Both the position numbers and the translations under genes were made by a program. From NCBI GenBank assembly GCA_029961685.1, contig JARWKL010000011.1, forward strand, positions 8,002,723 to 8,066,722: a stretch of DNA of 64,000 nucleotides, written 5' to 3'. This document shows, piece after piece, positions 9,839-21,265 of the stretch. Below the pieces are notes generated by a model. The model saw nothing but the letters and a program-made list of their open reading frames with translations, made no database searches and was not told where the DNA came from. Source of the DNA: Aristolochia californica (taxonomy: Eukaryota; Streptophyta; Magnoliopsida; Piperales; Aristolochiaceae). The number at the start of each line of letters is the position of its first letter. The first letter of the stretch is position 1.

Positions 9839-12632
9839 AGGATGGTTTCAATGGAGAATTTTATCGCCGATGCTGGCCCTTCATCAGAGACGATATAGCC
9901 TGCACGGTCCACTCGTTCTATCAGCATGGCATCAGATATAGGAGCATCGGAGCTTCGTTTATTGCCCTCATCCCTAAAAAGGAAGGGGCAGAAATTCCTT
10001 CTGACTTTGGGCCAATCAGCCTCACTACTAGTGCGTACAAGGTGCTTGCGCGCCTCCTTGCCAATCGCCTCAGGGCGGTTCTCCCTATTGCCATTCATCA
10101 TGGCCAGAGTGCTTTTATTAAGGGAAAAAATATATTAGACTCGGCCATGGCATGTCAGAAGCTCATCCACCATTTTAAGGCTTTAAAACTTCCCAGATTC
10201 ATCCTAAAGCTTGATTTTGAGAAAGCCTTTGACAGAGTTAACTGGAAGCTTTTGGACATTCTCCTGGGAAAGATGGGATTCGGGGAAAAATGGCGCTTTT
10301 GGATTCAAAGTTGCATCTCCTCTGCAAGCTACTCCATTCTTCTCAATGGAACGGCTTGCGGTTATTTTAAGGGATCCAGGGGGATCAAACAAGGAGACCC
10401 CCTTTCCCCTTTGCTCTTCAATGTGGTAGAAGAATACCTATCATCTTTGATCTATTCGGCCAAAAATCTGGGTTGGCTCCTCCCCACGACGGACTGTGCA
10501 GCCTTTGACGTGTCGATCCTTCAGTTTGCAAACGATACAATTTGCTTTGGGGTTGGTACTATGGATCAGATTTGAAAACTGCATGTTGTATTGGGACTAT
10601 TTGAACTGGCTTCTGGTCACAATATTAACTAGAAAAAACCACCCTCCTGGGCTATCATATCGACTCACCCGTGCTTCAGGGTATGGCCGACTATTTGGGG
10701 TGCTCAATGAGAAATTTGTCAACTACATATCTTGGACTACCACTCTTTGAATCTCGACCTTCGGCGACGCTTTGGTCCCCCCTCATTGAAAAATTTGAGA
10801 AGAGGCTAACTACTTGGAGGGGCAAGCTTTTATCTACCGTTGGGCGACTCACTCTCCTCAAGTCTTGTTTGGCAGGACTGCCAAACTATTTATTATCATT
10901 CATGCACTGTCCGGCCTCCGTTTGCAATTGGATTGACGCCATCCATCGACATTTCCTCTGGAGAGGATCAGAGGACACCTTCAGATATCATTTGGTGAGT
11001 TGGAAGGATATTTGCACGCCCCCCAATCGGGGTGGTTTAGGCATTCGGCCTACGAAGGAGATGAACAATGCCCTTTTGCTCAAATGGATCTGGAACTTCA
11101 ACATCAAACATAATAGCCTATGGGGCGATATTGTCAGGTTCTACCTTCAACCTTCGGGCGCCTGGTGGAGGGAGGATGGCGCTACTTGCCTCCTATCCCC
11201 GATATGTAAATCAATTCAAAAGCTCCTCCCAATATTCAAAGATGCAACTTCCTTTCACAAAGGCAATGGAAGGACCCTCCTCTTTTGGTCGGATGAATGG
11301 TGTGGCCCCTTCCCCCTCTCCGAGGATTTTTCGGGGCTCTCTAGGGTGGCGAGGGACCTCTCTTGCTCAGTGGCTGATTCTTGGAGAGATCGCTCATGGA
11401 GTCTCAAATTTCTTCGGGGATTAAATGATGAGGAAACTACAACTTTTTGCACTCTCCTGTCCAGACTCAGCAGCACTACTATTCGTGAGCATGCAGTTGA
11501 TAAACTGATATGGAAGCCCAGCATTAATGGCCGATTCACAATTGCATCCACCTACTCTCACATTAGAAAACAAGATTACAACATGCATGAGCACAAAGCA
11601 AACCTGGCATGGAAACTCTCAGCGCCTAGTAAAATCAAATTCTTCGTGTGGACAGCCATCAGGGAACAGATCCTCACCTCTGACAACCTCCACAAAAGAG
11701 GTTACACAGCCCCCGATCACACTTGTCCCCTTTGTGGTGTGTGTGACGAGACAATCCAACATGTTCTCTTACATTGTAACTTTTCTTGGCAAGTCTGGAT
11801 GAAGATATTTCAGAAGATTGGTCTCCATATGGGGATACATCAGGACCTTTTCGGAACCGTTGAGATGGTTATGGGGATATGCCTTCCTAAGTTGGGCAAG
11901 ATAATTCTCTTGGCATGCCTTGCACATGTCCCATGGCGTATATGGCTCGAGTGAAACAACCGGAGATTCAACTCCAAGGCTAGCAACCTGGATAATATAG
12001 CTTCTCAGGCAGTGGGCCTTATCTCAAGTTGGCTACATTCTAGGAAGGAGTTTGCTTCTCTATCTGGCGTCTCCCTTCGAGAAAATTGGGGCTTGATCAC
12101 GCACATGGCGGGCCCCTGTAGGAATCCGGTTATGGCCACTTGGGATCCTCCCCCTTACGACTGCACCAAACTCAATTTTGACAACAGTGCTTTAGGCTAT
12201 CCTGGGCCGACTTGAGCTAGTGGTGTTTTTAGAGACAGCAGTGGAGAGATCCTATGCAGGGCCGATGGGTATTACTGATTCAAATACTGCTGAAGTGAGT
12301 GCTCTTCTATTCGGCCTCCAAATCTTTAAAGAGCGGCTTCATGGCAAGTTGATTATCGAAGGCGATTCAAAAACTGTCATCAACTGGAGTTCAAAAGATA
12401 GCTCCCCTCCTTGGCGCCACTGGCCAATCATTGATTATATTGCTGACATTGTGTCATCCATTCATTGTAATGGGATCCTCGTTCCTAGATCAACCAATTC
12501 TTTGGCTGATAAATTGGCTAAATTCGGAACCTCCCAGCAATCTCTCATTGTTTGGGAAGGCTTCCCCTCTTGTAATCTGCTCATTTGAGCTCTCATAATA
12601 AAATTCAGAATCATTTCAAAAAAAAAAAAAAA
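9839..12632 (+). mobile_element. LINE A1: L1-like, 5'-truncated ORF2 (RT, zf-RVT, RNase H)
   Basis: It starts within the RT domain (GFNGEFYRRCW). It then shows ILKLDFEKAFDRVNW, GIKQGDPLSPLLFNV, a changed catalytic box FANDT (normally FADD), a thumb region, the zf-RVT block FKIKFFVWT-like plus CPLCGVCDETIQHVLLHCNF, and a C-terminal RNase H with VSALLFGLQIFKERL and LIIEGDSKTVINW. A 15-base A-tail ends it at 12632. Stops occur at 10573-10575, 11952-11954 and 12213-12215, so it is inactive. Sequence is nearly the same as LINE A2 (24779-28677). It is inserted in LINE B in the opposite orientation; I see no clear target duplication. Confidence 0.88.
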
Positions 12633-14683
12633 GTAACTCATTGGGGGAGGAGACCAAATTTCCATAGTTGGGGGGCGAGGTGGATAAGACATGCCAGCAA
12701 TTACTCGCCAATTCTCTCGAAAATTAGATCCCTTTAGATTTCTGAATTCCTTACGCAGAAGGATCCACGCAGTAACTTGGCCAATAGTTATTTCAACGAG
12801 TGCATCGCCAGGAATAAATTTTAAATTAAATTCGCGATTATTCCTTTCTTTCCATAATGCCCAAATGATATGTCCAACACAACAAGAGATCGATAATTTT
12901 CCGAGTTTGGGGAGGCTAGCATTAGTAACTGAGAGGATGGTAGATGAGAGATTTTGAAAGGGGCGGTACTAGAAACCAATTTTGTTGAGGAGGCTAGTCC
13001 ATACAAAATGGGCAAAGTTGCAATGTAAGAGGACATGGGTGGCTATTTCTGGGGATGTTTGGCCAGGGCATAGACAGGGGTTCCTCACCAGATTAGGGAA
13101 TCTGATGTGAGGATTTTATTCCTACATGCGGACCAGATAAAAAAATTTGCACAAGGAGGGGCAAGCAAAGTCCATGCAATGGCAGCAGGATGTTTGGTTA
13201 GTGGAGGACTGGGACAGCTCAAGAAATTGTAAGCAGATGAAATTGAAAAATTACCTTGAGTGCATGGTGTCCAAATGAGAGTATCAGGCACATTTCTGAG
13301 TCTTTCCGAGGATAGAATAGTGATGAGATTGGATGCCATCAGGGTCTCTGAGTCCATAAGTGATCTTCAGAGATTGAAGTTCCATCCTCCAGAATCAGTT
13401 TGCTGGTCCGAGATGGACGCTTCAATATTTCCAGCCAAGTTTTTTTTAAATCAGCATCATTTAAAAAAAAAAAAATTCCGGCCAAGTTAAAAACCAAGTT
13501 GTGGCTGATGTTGATGTTGTGAGTGCTGGCCCACCAGTCTGACCTAAATTTTGTTACATTTCCCGTATCAGAGTAGCATTTGACAGTTTTCTTAAAAGCA
13601 GGTAACAATATTACAATTTTTTTCTACACAGGGGACAGTCGATTACATCTCCCACCCTCAGTCCACCAACCAATTAATTTATTTGCTTTTGCAACAACTA
13701 ATTTCCTCCAGATCAGATCCGGTTATAAATTAAACTTTCAAATCCATTTAAGTAACAATGCAGAATTAGTGGTAGCAGTATCACGGATCCCAAGTCCACC
13801 AAGAGTTTTTGGTTTACATACCTCTGCCCATTTTTCAAGACAATATTTCCTTTCGCCGTTCAGTCCTCCCCACAGAAATCTCCTTTTGAGCAGTTTAATT
13901 CTTTTGCAGACAGAAGAGGGGCATCGATATAAAGAGAGAAACTATGAAGGGATACCGTGCAGGCAAGACTTTATGAGAACAAGTTTACATGCCTTGAGAA
14001 AATCTTCCTCTCTAGGATACCAGACGGCCCTCCAATCGCTCAATAACAGGATGCCAAGATCTTTTGGAAGGCAAAGTAGATGACAAAGGAAGGCCAAGAT
14101 ACGTACAGGGAGGCGTAGCAATTTTGCATCCCAGATAACAAGCCGTAGAGTTTGCTGGAGAGAGCAGCAATGGCCACCACTGAAGGCTGACGGAACAGCC
14201 AAGAACAAGAGCTCCTAGCTCTGAGTTTCCATGGACAGAAACACCACCAAAGGAGCCTGACAGAACAGCCAAAAACAAGAGCTCCAAGCTCTGAGTTTCC
14301 GTGGACAGAAACACCACCAAAGGAGCCTGACGGAACAGGCAAGAACAAGAGCTCCAAGCTCTAAATTCACCGTGAACAGGAAGACACAAGAGAGGCTGGA
14401 AAAATGGGAGTGCTGCTTTAGGTCAATTACAATACAGCCCATGGGCTAAATACCATACAACCCAGCCCAACTAATCCCTAATTAACCTATATACATGTAA
14501 GTATATATACAACAAATGTTAACATAAATGCTATCTTATATAAATTCCAAAGTATGGTAATAACGGTTTGCTCTCTTCCTAGCCGAGGCAATAGCATGGA
14601 AAAATTTTGTATTTCCATCCCCCTCGGCCAACCAGCGGAATCTACCATTGATAGTTCAAAATTTCAAAAGAAATCAAATTAGG
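12633..14683 (-). mobile_element. LINE B, 5' part (RT linker, thumb, zf-RVT region)
   Basis: On the minus strand it starts in the EN-RT linker (FRWLAEGDGNTKFFHAIASA, 14560-14650). After a foreign insert it resumes with LGCKIATPPCTYLGLPL (about 14010-14150), then a zf-RVT region (13085-13357, with FFIWSACRNKILTSDSLIW) and LLHCNFAHFVW. It ends at WSPPPMSY next to LINE A1. The RT catalytic core between linker and thumb is missing. Many stops and frameshifts make it an old copy. It belongs to a different subfamily from LINE A. Confidence 0.75.
14186..14555 (-). repeat. Foreign insert in LINE B with three 70-bp tandem units
   Basis: CTGACGGAACAG-type units start at about 14188, 14258 and 14328, a period of exactly 70 bp, with about 95% identity. 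Because 70 is not a multiple of three, the overlapping minus-strand frames here repeat the same words in rotating frames and are not real genes. The adjoining 14400-14555 is AT-rich and has no LINE match. It may be an LTR or MITE fragment; I could not fix its ends. Confidence 0.65.
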
Positions 14684-14792
14684 TATATCGGCTGGAAACC
14701 CGATATTGCAGAGCTAATGGTCCGAAGGAGCCATGTATCCACTATCCCATTCTAAAAGGGAACCACTTTCAATGATTAATGTGGTAAAAGGA
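14684..14792. other. Unassigned 109 bp between LINE B and Copia A1
   Basis: This matches neither LINE B nor Copia A. It may be a leftover of the caulimovirid or of the first insertion into Copia A1. I see no motif. Confidence 0.3.
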
Positions 14793-15859
14793 TTTGAGAA
14801 ATTTAGTCAAGTAGTCATATCTATTGGATTTGCCAGAGTCACTATGACCATTCACTTATTGCCATGAGGAGATCGTCTGATATTGTGGTACTACTAGCAT
14901 ATGTAGATGACATTATATAATCTTGTAGTGAAATGACAGGCATTGAGGTAAAAGCATATTTGGTAAAACAGTTTCAGACTAAAGACCTGGGGTCACTAAA
15001 ATACTTTTTGGGTATTGAAGTAACTAGAAGCAAGGTAGGTCTTGTACTGACTTAGAGGAAATATGTCACAAACATGCTACATGCACATGAGTATGGGTTA
15101 TTAGGTGCTAAGCTTGTTGAGACTCCTTTGGAAGTTAGACATGACTTTCATGATGGACAGAGTGTGAACTCCATGATAAGACAATGTATGATCAGTTAGT
15201 TGGAAAACTCATATATGACACTATTACTTGTCCTGACATATCATTCGTTGTCAATGTTGTTAGTCAATTCATGGAGTGCCCCCGCAAGGTTCACCTAGAA
15301 GGTACCAAGTGGATCTTAAGATATCTACAAGGGGCACCCCAAAAAGGACTATTTTTTAAGCCTCATGATCACATGAAGATAGAAGCTTTTTCATATGCAA
15401 ATAATGTCAGATCTAAGCTTGAACGGAAGTCTACCACAAGTTATTATGTCTTTCTAGGAGATATTCTCATAAACTGAAAGAGCAAGAAACAGAATGTTAT
15501 AACTTGTCCCAGTGCTAAAGTAGAGTATAGAGTCATGGTTAATCCAGTTAGTGAGTTGATGTGGGTAAGATTTGTGGTAAAAAAATTGAACTTACAACAT
15601 AATGGGCCCATGACCATGTTCTATGACAATCGAACAGTTACATTGATTGGGGGAAACCCACTATTCCGTAAAAGAACTAAATATATTGAGATAGTTTGTC
15701 ACTTTATTCAAGATGCAGTAATGAAAAAGGAGGTTGTAACTCCCTATTTGCGGTCTGGTGACCAAATTGGAGATATTTTTACTAAGCACTGGGCATGTGT
15801 GAATTTGGGATTTTTAGTAGCAAGCTCGGCCTTATGATATTACGCTCCAACTTGAGAAG
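14793..15859 (+). mobile_element. Copia element A, copy 1, right part (RT end and RNase H)
   Basis: The RT end is frame-shifted (GVTKI, then FGY*; copy 2 reads the same region). The RNase H is better: YDQLVGKLIYDTITCPDISF, WILRYLQGAPQKGLFF, KSTTSYYVFLGD, then after a stop at 15475-15477 SELMWVRFVVKKLNL, a catalytic-type MFYDNRT and KRTKYIEIVCHFIQD, ending GDIFTKH. That is the usual C-terminus of Copia polyproteins. An LTR begins right after, at 15860. Confidence 0.85.
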
Positions 15860-16400
15860 TGTTAGAAAATCTATTGAAAGACAATATCATCATTTTGCAT
15901 TATTGTAATGTCCAATAGTTACGTTTGCTTATTCTTTGTGTTTAGTTTTGTCAGTAGTCCTATTTACATGTAATTTGAACAAGTAGGGAGATATGAGTAT
16001 TAAGTGATTTTTAAGGTGTATAGAGCATTTCCATAAAAAAAAAAAAAAAAAAAAATTGAAATAGTGTTGAGTTATATTAAAAGGCTCAAAAGAGCAAGAT
16101 ACAAGGATGGGGAACCATCCCAAACAATGAGAGATTGTTGGAGGTTCCAAATTTAGCTAGCCTATCACCCACAGAATTGGCTGACCTAGGAATATGATTC
16201 TAAGTACAAGAAATGGAAGATAAAATATTTGCAATAGATGAAGTAATTGGCCAATGCCGCCACGGGAGAGAGGCTGAATTAGAGCACCAGCTTATTACCA
16301 CTTTAGAGTATCCCTCAATCAACAACTTCCCTTGAAGTCTATCTTTGAAAATCTTCAATCCAAGATGAGGGTCGAGCTCACCCCTAAGGAGAGTCTTTCC
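15860..16400 (+). mobile_element. 3' LTR of Copia A copy 1, interrupted by a LINE fragment
   Basis: TGTTAGAAAATCTATTGAA follows the RNase H end and matches the LTR of copy 2 at 29291 (shared text CAATATCATCATTTTGC and CATGTAATTTGAACA). The match runs to about 16035. The LTR then holds an A21 run and a LINE fragment (16057-16385). The right end of the LTR is not clear. Confidence 0.6.
16057..16385 (-). mobile_element. LINE 3' fragment (RNase H end), minus strand
   Basis: Reverse complement reads like the 3' end of LINE A relatives (AATCTCTCATTGTTTGGGA, then TTGAGCCTTTTAATATAACT), preceded by RNase H text. In sense orientation it is followed by a T-run, not an A-run, because the plus strand carries A21 at its 3' side (about 16036-16056). 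That is odd for a LINE; the A-run may belong to the host LTR. Confidence 0.7.
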
Positions 16401-16862
16401 AGAACTCGTTTCTCACATCTCTTCCTCTTTTTATCTCCCTCTCAATTTCTCTCTATATACTCTTAAATTTCAAACTTTTTCACTGACAATTCACATGGTT
16501 AATTGACAACAAAGACCATATTATAAACAAGAATATGGAAGAAATACTTGAGCAAGCATAAGAAAGATGGTGATAAATTTACTTTTCCCATGAGTTTCAC
16601 TTTCATTCTAAACTCTACGTCCATTATCTTTTCAGTCTTTGTTTCCGGACTTTTAATCACTAATTAAGGCAAGCTATTTTCCCTATTGAAACGAACCAGT
16701 GGTACTAAACTTTGACGCCAATGTAAATTTTGATTTAACAATTGCTGACTGAGAGCTATTGTGTTGTACTCAAAATATTAAAATATAAAAAGGAGTGCTA
16801 TTGTGTCGACCAACAGATTTCATTTATATGGCCATGCACTGGGACAAGTCCTACTATCATAC
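16401..16862. other. Stretch without recognised exons downstream of TFIIB exon 2
   Basis: I searched the minus strand for TFIIB exon 3 (expected start DRANEIYK) and found nothing. The sequence is AT-rich with a TC-rich patch at 16410-16455 that may be LTR sequence of Copia A1. Confidence 0.5.
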
Positions 16863-17361
16863 CTTTATAGTAGCCACAAGGCCCAACCTGCAGTGCAAAA
16901 TGACTTGGATCAGCACATTTGTGACACCATAGTCCAAAAGGTTTCCAGCTGTGCATTTAAAGTATTTAACTAAGCAACATTATTAGTAAAATACAATAAA
17001 AAGCACACCTATCAGACATGGTGGCTATGTTGCGAAATGCAAGTATAAGGGAGCGGTCAGGATTGGAACCACGATTTTGCCAACGGCCAAGAGAGGAAGA
17101 AAGAAACTCGCCCTGGGTCCCATTTGGTTTAGAGATGACAGTGGAAAGACCTCCATCAGTTAAAAGAGGATTGGATGGCCCACCAACACGAACAGGATCA
17201 TTGTCACCTGACTCGTTTGCAAAGGTTCTCCACTCAGAAGTCTCATCAATAGAGTGAGCCTCCAGGACCAAACCACACTCAGTGCACACTGTGTCTCCTG
17301 CTGAGTGGTCAAAAGCCACTTCGGTGCTCTTCTTGCAATCTGGGCAGTATGCATCTGCCAT
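16863..17361 (-). CDS. TFIIB: Transcription factor TFIIB, coding exons 1 and 2 only
   Basis: Exon 1 (17361 to 17009) starts [20 protein letters not shown] and encodes the TFIIB zinc ribbon (CPDC, then CTECG, residues 6-30) and the B-reader/linker [20 protein letters not shown] and IATMSD. It ends with a good donor (AG/GTGTGC). A 25-bp exon 2 (16887 to 16863) follows an acceptor CTGCAG and reads LGLVATIK across the junction, as in plant TFIIB, then a donor GTATGA. The phase fits exactly (2 + 25 = 27). Exon 3 and the two cyclin folds are not found in the window. TFIIB links TBP-DNA to RNA polymerase II. Either the gene is cut off by transposons or intron 2 extends beyond the window start. Confidence 0.85.
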
Positions 17362-18512
17362 GGATCAAATTACTTTATTTTGCTCCCTTCTTGTCAATAT
17401 TTCCACAAGTTCAATTCTTACAATCTCTTCTTGTTTTTTCTATGTCACGCCTACAGTAAATGGAGAAAAAAAGGACTGATCACCTGTTAACAAAAGAGAA
17501 AATCACAGTTGAAATGTTAGGATGTCTCAAATACCAAGCATAGAAATGTTAAGAGGCATTTAGAGACTCACACTTAACCATTCAACTGTTGCCTAATACC
17601 TTGCTTGATATAGCCTGAAAATATGAAAAGAATGATCAAGATGTGAAATACCCGAAGGATCAATGCAGGAGTACAAGAACAATGGTATCAGACATTTTTC
17701 TTTTATTCTTAAGAGAAAGGACATTGCAATCCAATATCCACATTGGACTGAGACCAACTTCCACATACACTTTAGGAATCTATAAATACCTACAAGATAT
17801 ATGAAAGTTAAAACAATAAAGAAGATCTCCATTCAGTTTTCTCATGTTTGGGTAAAACATGACCTTGTTCTCCAACTTAGCTCCATGAGCAGAAATGCAA
17901 GTGAAGATGAGTAAGGCATGGCTGCTACATCATGACCATGATAAGTGAGCAAATGGCCTTTTGTAGAAACTAAATTACACACAATGTGCTTGATACATGG
18001 CTACAGACGCTAGCACATTGGAGCAAATAGCTATTGCTAGCTACAATGACCTTCACAGAATGCAGCACCAGGTAAAGAACTTTCTTAATGTGTAGTAACA
18101 AACTACTCAGGTACTTTGGAAACTCAAGTTTGTTCTATAGCCCTTTGATAATATTTCAGCAATGAAAGCCCACAGGCTAAATGTTGGTACTGGAGCAGCG
18201 GATCTAGGTATTGGAGCAGCTGTGCTACAAGTAGGTACAACTCATAGGTCCTCACTCCACAAGACCTAGCATCTTCACAACCAAATAATGTCATGGAAAA
18301 AGAAAAGACATGTCCACAACGGTGTGCTGATGCACAAAAAGCAGTTCAAAAAGAAGAAAGATGAATAGGTGCTGCGTCTTCAGTGATACTGCATACACAT
18401 TCCCCACAATGATATTACACAAAACAATTCCTGATCACTAGCTTAAAAAAAAAAAAAAAAAAACGAAAGAATTAGACCATCAATTACATTTTCCAGTTCT
18501 TGAATTGGCATG
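17362..18512 (-). other. Upstream region of TFIIB, no other gene
   Basis: On the minus strand, possible acceptors (TTTGTTAACAG at about 17484-17494 and TTTACTGTAG at about 17451-17460) suggest a 5' UTR intron. No promoter element is clear. The rest is non-repetitive AT-rich DNA up to the Copia B LTR, with an A19 run near 18445. No open frame here looks coding. Confidence 0.35.
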
Positions 18513-18830
18513 TGTTAGAGAGATTATGTCATGTAATATATCTTTGCTTAATGTTATATTTACTTAAAAACCCTCACAGTTAATGTCTGAAGAGTATTTG
18601 AGGCAATTAGTATTTTTGTGAGCAGTACATAGATATAAGTTTGGGGATGATCGTGAATTAAGTGTTCCTCCCTTTTGTTTCACATTCTTCTTCTCTTTCC
18701 CTCTCAACTTCATCTTCCTCCTCTATGACATACACCTTTCTCTCTTCAATCTTCTTTCAATCACTCACCTCCCTCACTATAAGGTTGAATCTCATGTAAA
18801 TTTGTCTTAATGAGGTCCTAGAACTTGATA
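18513..18830 (+). mobile_element. 5' LTR of Copia element B
   Basis: It begins TGTTAGAGAGATTATGTCAT and ends GAACTTGATA; the mate at 32637-32926 begins TGTTAGAGAGCTTATGTTAT and ends TAACTTGACA. A primer binding site follows at once. The flanking 5-mers (GCATG left, GTGAG right of the mate) do not match, so a target duplication is not seen. Confidence 0.75.
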
Positions 18831-18842
18831 TGGTATTAGACC
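18831..18842 (+). promoter_or_regulatory. Primer binding site of Copia B (initiator tRNA-Met type)
   Basis: TGGTATTAGACC directly after the LTR differs by two bases from the usual plant site TGGTATCAGAGC. It would prime minus-strand DNA synthesis. Confidence 0.65.
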
Positions 18843-18899
18843 AGGGGTTCTAGGGTTTCAGGTAACTTCTCAACTTGCCTACTTTATGAGGATATCGTC

Positions 18900-21265
18900 C
18901 TTTTTTTCAAAAGGTGATGATTTTATTGAGAGCAAAGGAAAAACAACAAAAACATTAAGGAAGCATTCCCCTCACAACAAGAGATTGCAAGATGGTTCCT
19001 CATTTAGCACAAGAATTAACAGCAAAATTCGTTGATCAGGGAACATGAAACCAAATACAAGAAATAGAAGATACAATTTCAGAAATATCCAAAAACAAAA
19101 TATCAATGTCGCCACAAAGGGTCCAAAGGGGTAGAGCACCAGTCAATCACAACTCCCAAGTCTCCTTTGATGATGAAATGCCCACATAATCGATCGCAGA
19201 GGAGAATAAGGCCATGTAGGACACTAGAGAGATCCGCAATTGTGGAGTCAATCACACTAAGAGACCCAGAGTAGGATAGAAGAGTGGTCCCATCCGCATT
19301 ACGAAACACACCTCCGTAACCCGCAAGCCCAAAACAACAACCAAGAGCACTTCCATCAAAATTTAGCTTAATGACCTTGAGGTGGAGGGGGGGGGGGGGG
19401 GTTGCTGCCATCCAATTAGCACAAGCTCTAGAAGGGCTAGTCATCATAGCAATCTCACTCCAATTAGTGCTGAGAGGGATGTTCACAAGATTAACAAATT
19501 CCCTCCAGGTACGGAGCCAAGTTAGAAATAAGACCAGTGCTAGTGCAAATGACCTCCTCAACAGTGTTGGATTTGCAGTTGAACCGACGATTATTCCTTT
19601 CTCTCCAGAGGCACTAGGGTATGTGGGTGGTGCGAGCCAATAGAAGAAGTCTACCAAGTAAGGGGTTGAGGCACACAAGGGATAAGTGACACATTCCGAG
19701 CAGGTCATGAGGGAAACAAAACTGGAGTCCCAATCTGCCAAGGAGGGAGGTAAAAACATGCCAAGCTAAGGGGCAATGAAGGAGAAGATGGCTAACAATT
19801 TCTTCCTAAAGATTGCAGAAAAGGCACAAAGGTAAGGGATGACATTTCCACACCTTCAAAGATTGTCAGCGGTGAGAATTTTATTGAGACAAACACTCCA
19901 TAAGAAGATTTTGACTTTGTGGGGGGCCATAAGGCACCAAACAAAAGCGACATCATGCTCACTGCGGGGGCCCGTCCATCCCATAATGTGTTTATACACC
20001 ATAGAAAAACTCCCACTAGCTTCAGGTAGCCAAATCATTCATGGGGCCTAATTTTTACATTGCTAAGACTCTCAATAAGATTGCAAGAAGCCAAGGCTTC
20101 CTACTCAGAAAGACCCTACGGAAATGCAGCTTCCAAGAACCAAAGCCCCAAGCTTCAGCCACAGTCAAGTTACGGTGTACTGTGAGCTGCAATAGTGATT
20201 GAAAGAAGGTGATAATAGGTTTGTTCCCGCACCACCAATGAGACTAGAAATCCAAACTAGTGTTATTACCCACAAAGAAGTGGATTGCTTAAAGGAATAC
20301 AGCAAGGAGGCTAAAAATGGATCTCTAGATTGGAGATAGGCGCTGTCATCTGCCATCCAGAACCCAAGAAGACTGAGTGATCCGAAGCTTTGTGAGAACC
20401 ATGGGCTTCAACATAGCAGCTGATACAGAATTAATTTTCCATAACCATTTGAGTAACATGGCCTGCCCCATATCCTTAGTTTGCCGAACACCGAGGCCCC
20501 CAAAGATCTAAGACATACACATGTCTTTCCATCGCACTAAGTGATACTTGAACTCATTGTTGGCTCCTCTCCATAAGAAACGCTTCTTGATGGTATCAAT
20601 GCGACAGCAAATGGAGGCAGGGCAAGATAGGAATGAGAGGAAATAATTTGGCAAACCCACAATGCAAGAGTTAAGGAGGGTCAGTCTTTGATAGAAGTCT
20701 TCCCGACTAGGTGGATAAACCGCCTTTCGAGGCACTCAATGATAGGATCCCAGAGCCCCAGACACGGCCTAGTGTCAATCAGAGGAAGCCCAAGGTAGAT
20801 AGTAGGGAGAGTGGAAACAGCACATCCCAAAGTGTCAGCCATAGAATGAAGTAAATCAGAATCAACATGGTATCCAAGGATGATGATTTTGCTCCAATTT
20901 ATTTTCTGCCCTGATGTGAGCTCAAAGAGATCAAGAAGAGCCTTGATCCGCAAGACTTGCACAAGGGTGCCCATGCCAAAACATATGGTGTCATCAGCAA
21001 ATGGCAACAGGGGTATGTCGAATTCCTCGTGGCTGGCAATCTCACTAAGCCACTCTACTCCTTTTGCCGAATAGACCAAAGAGGATAAATACTCAACAAT
21101 GACGTTAAAGAGAAGGGGGGATAATGGATCACCCTGTCTGATGCTCTAGATCCCTTAAAATAGCCGCAAACTGTGTCGTTAAGGAGAAGGGAGTAGGAGG
21201 TAGAAGCAATGTAACTGCATATCCAAAATCTCCAAATCACTCCAAATCCCATACGCAAATTGCTC
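18900..21265 (-). mobile_element. LINE C: L1-like, 5'-truncated ORF2
   Basis: On the minus strand, 5' to 3': RT text WRFWICSYIASTSYSLLLND, an intact catalytic box PFADDTICFG (about 21000), GQKINWSKIIILGYHVD and TIYLGLPLIDTRP, thumb CIVGLPNYFLSFLSCPAS and KRFLWRGAN, zf-RVT remnants (FLWSVCLNKILTADNL), then an RNase H (19103-19500: KLNFDGSALGC, GGVFRNADGTTLLSYSGS). The second RNase H acidic position reads Asp in TIADLSS where Glu is usual. A 15-base G-run (19387-19401) lies just upstream of the RNase H frame. A T7 run at 18900 is the tail. Frameshifts between blocks make it dead. It lies just inside Copia B. Confidence 0.85.

Noticed and set aside
11255..11551. Antisense frame in LINE A1 (and its counterpart in LINE A2)
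   Set aside because: It is a mirror of the LINE ORF2 frame; the same antisense frame occurs in each copy because the sequences match.
14012..14442. Four overlapping minus-strand frames with repeated words
   Set aside because: They are produced by the 70-bp tandem units read in rotating frames next to LINE B debris.
19371..19643. 90-codon plus-strand frame
   Set aside because: Antisense to LINE C RNase H and created partly by the poly-G run.
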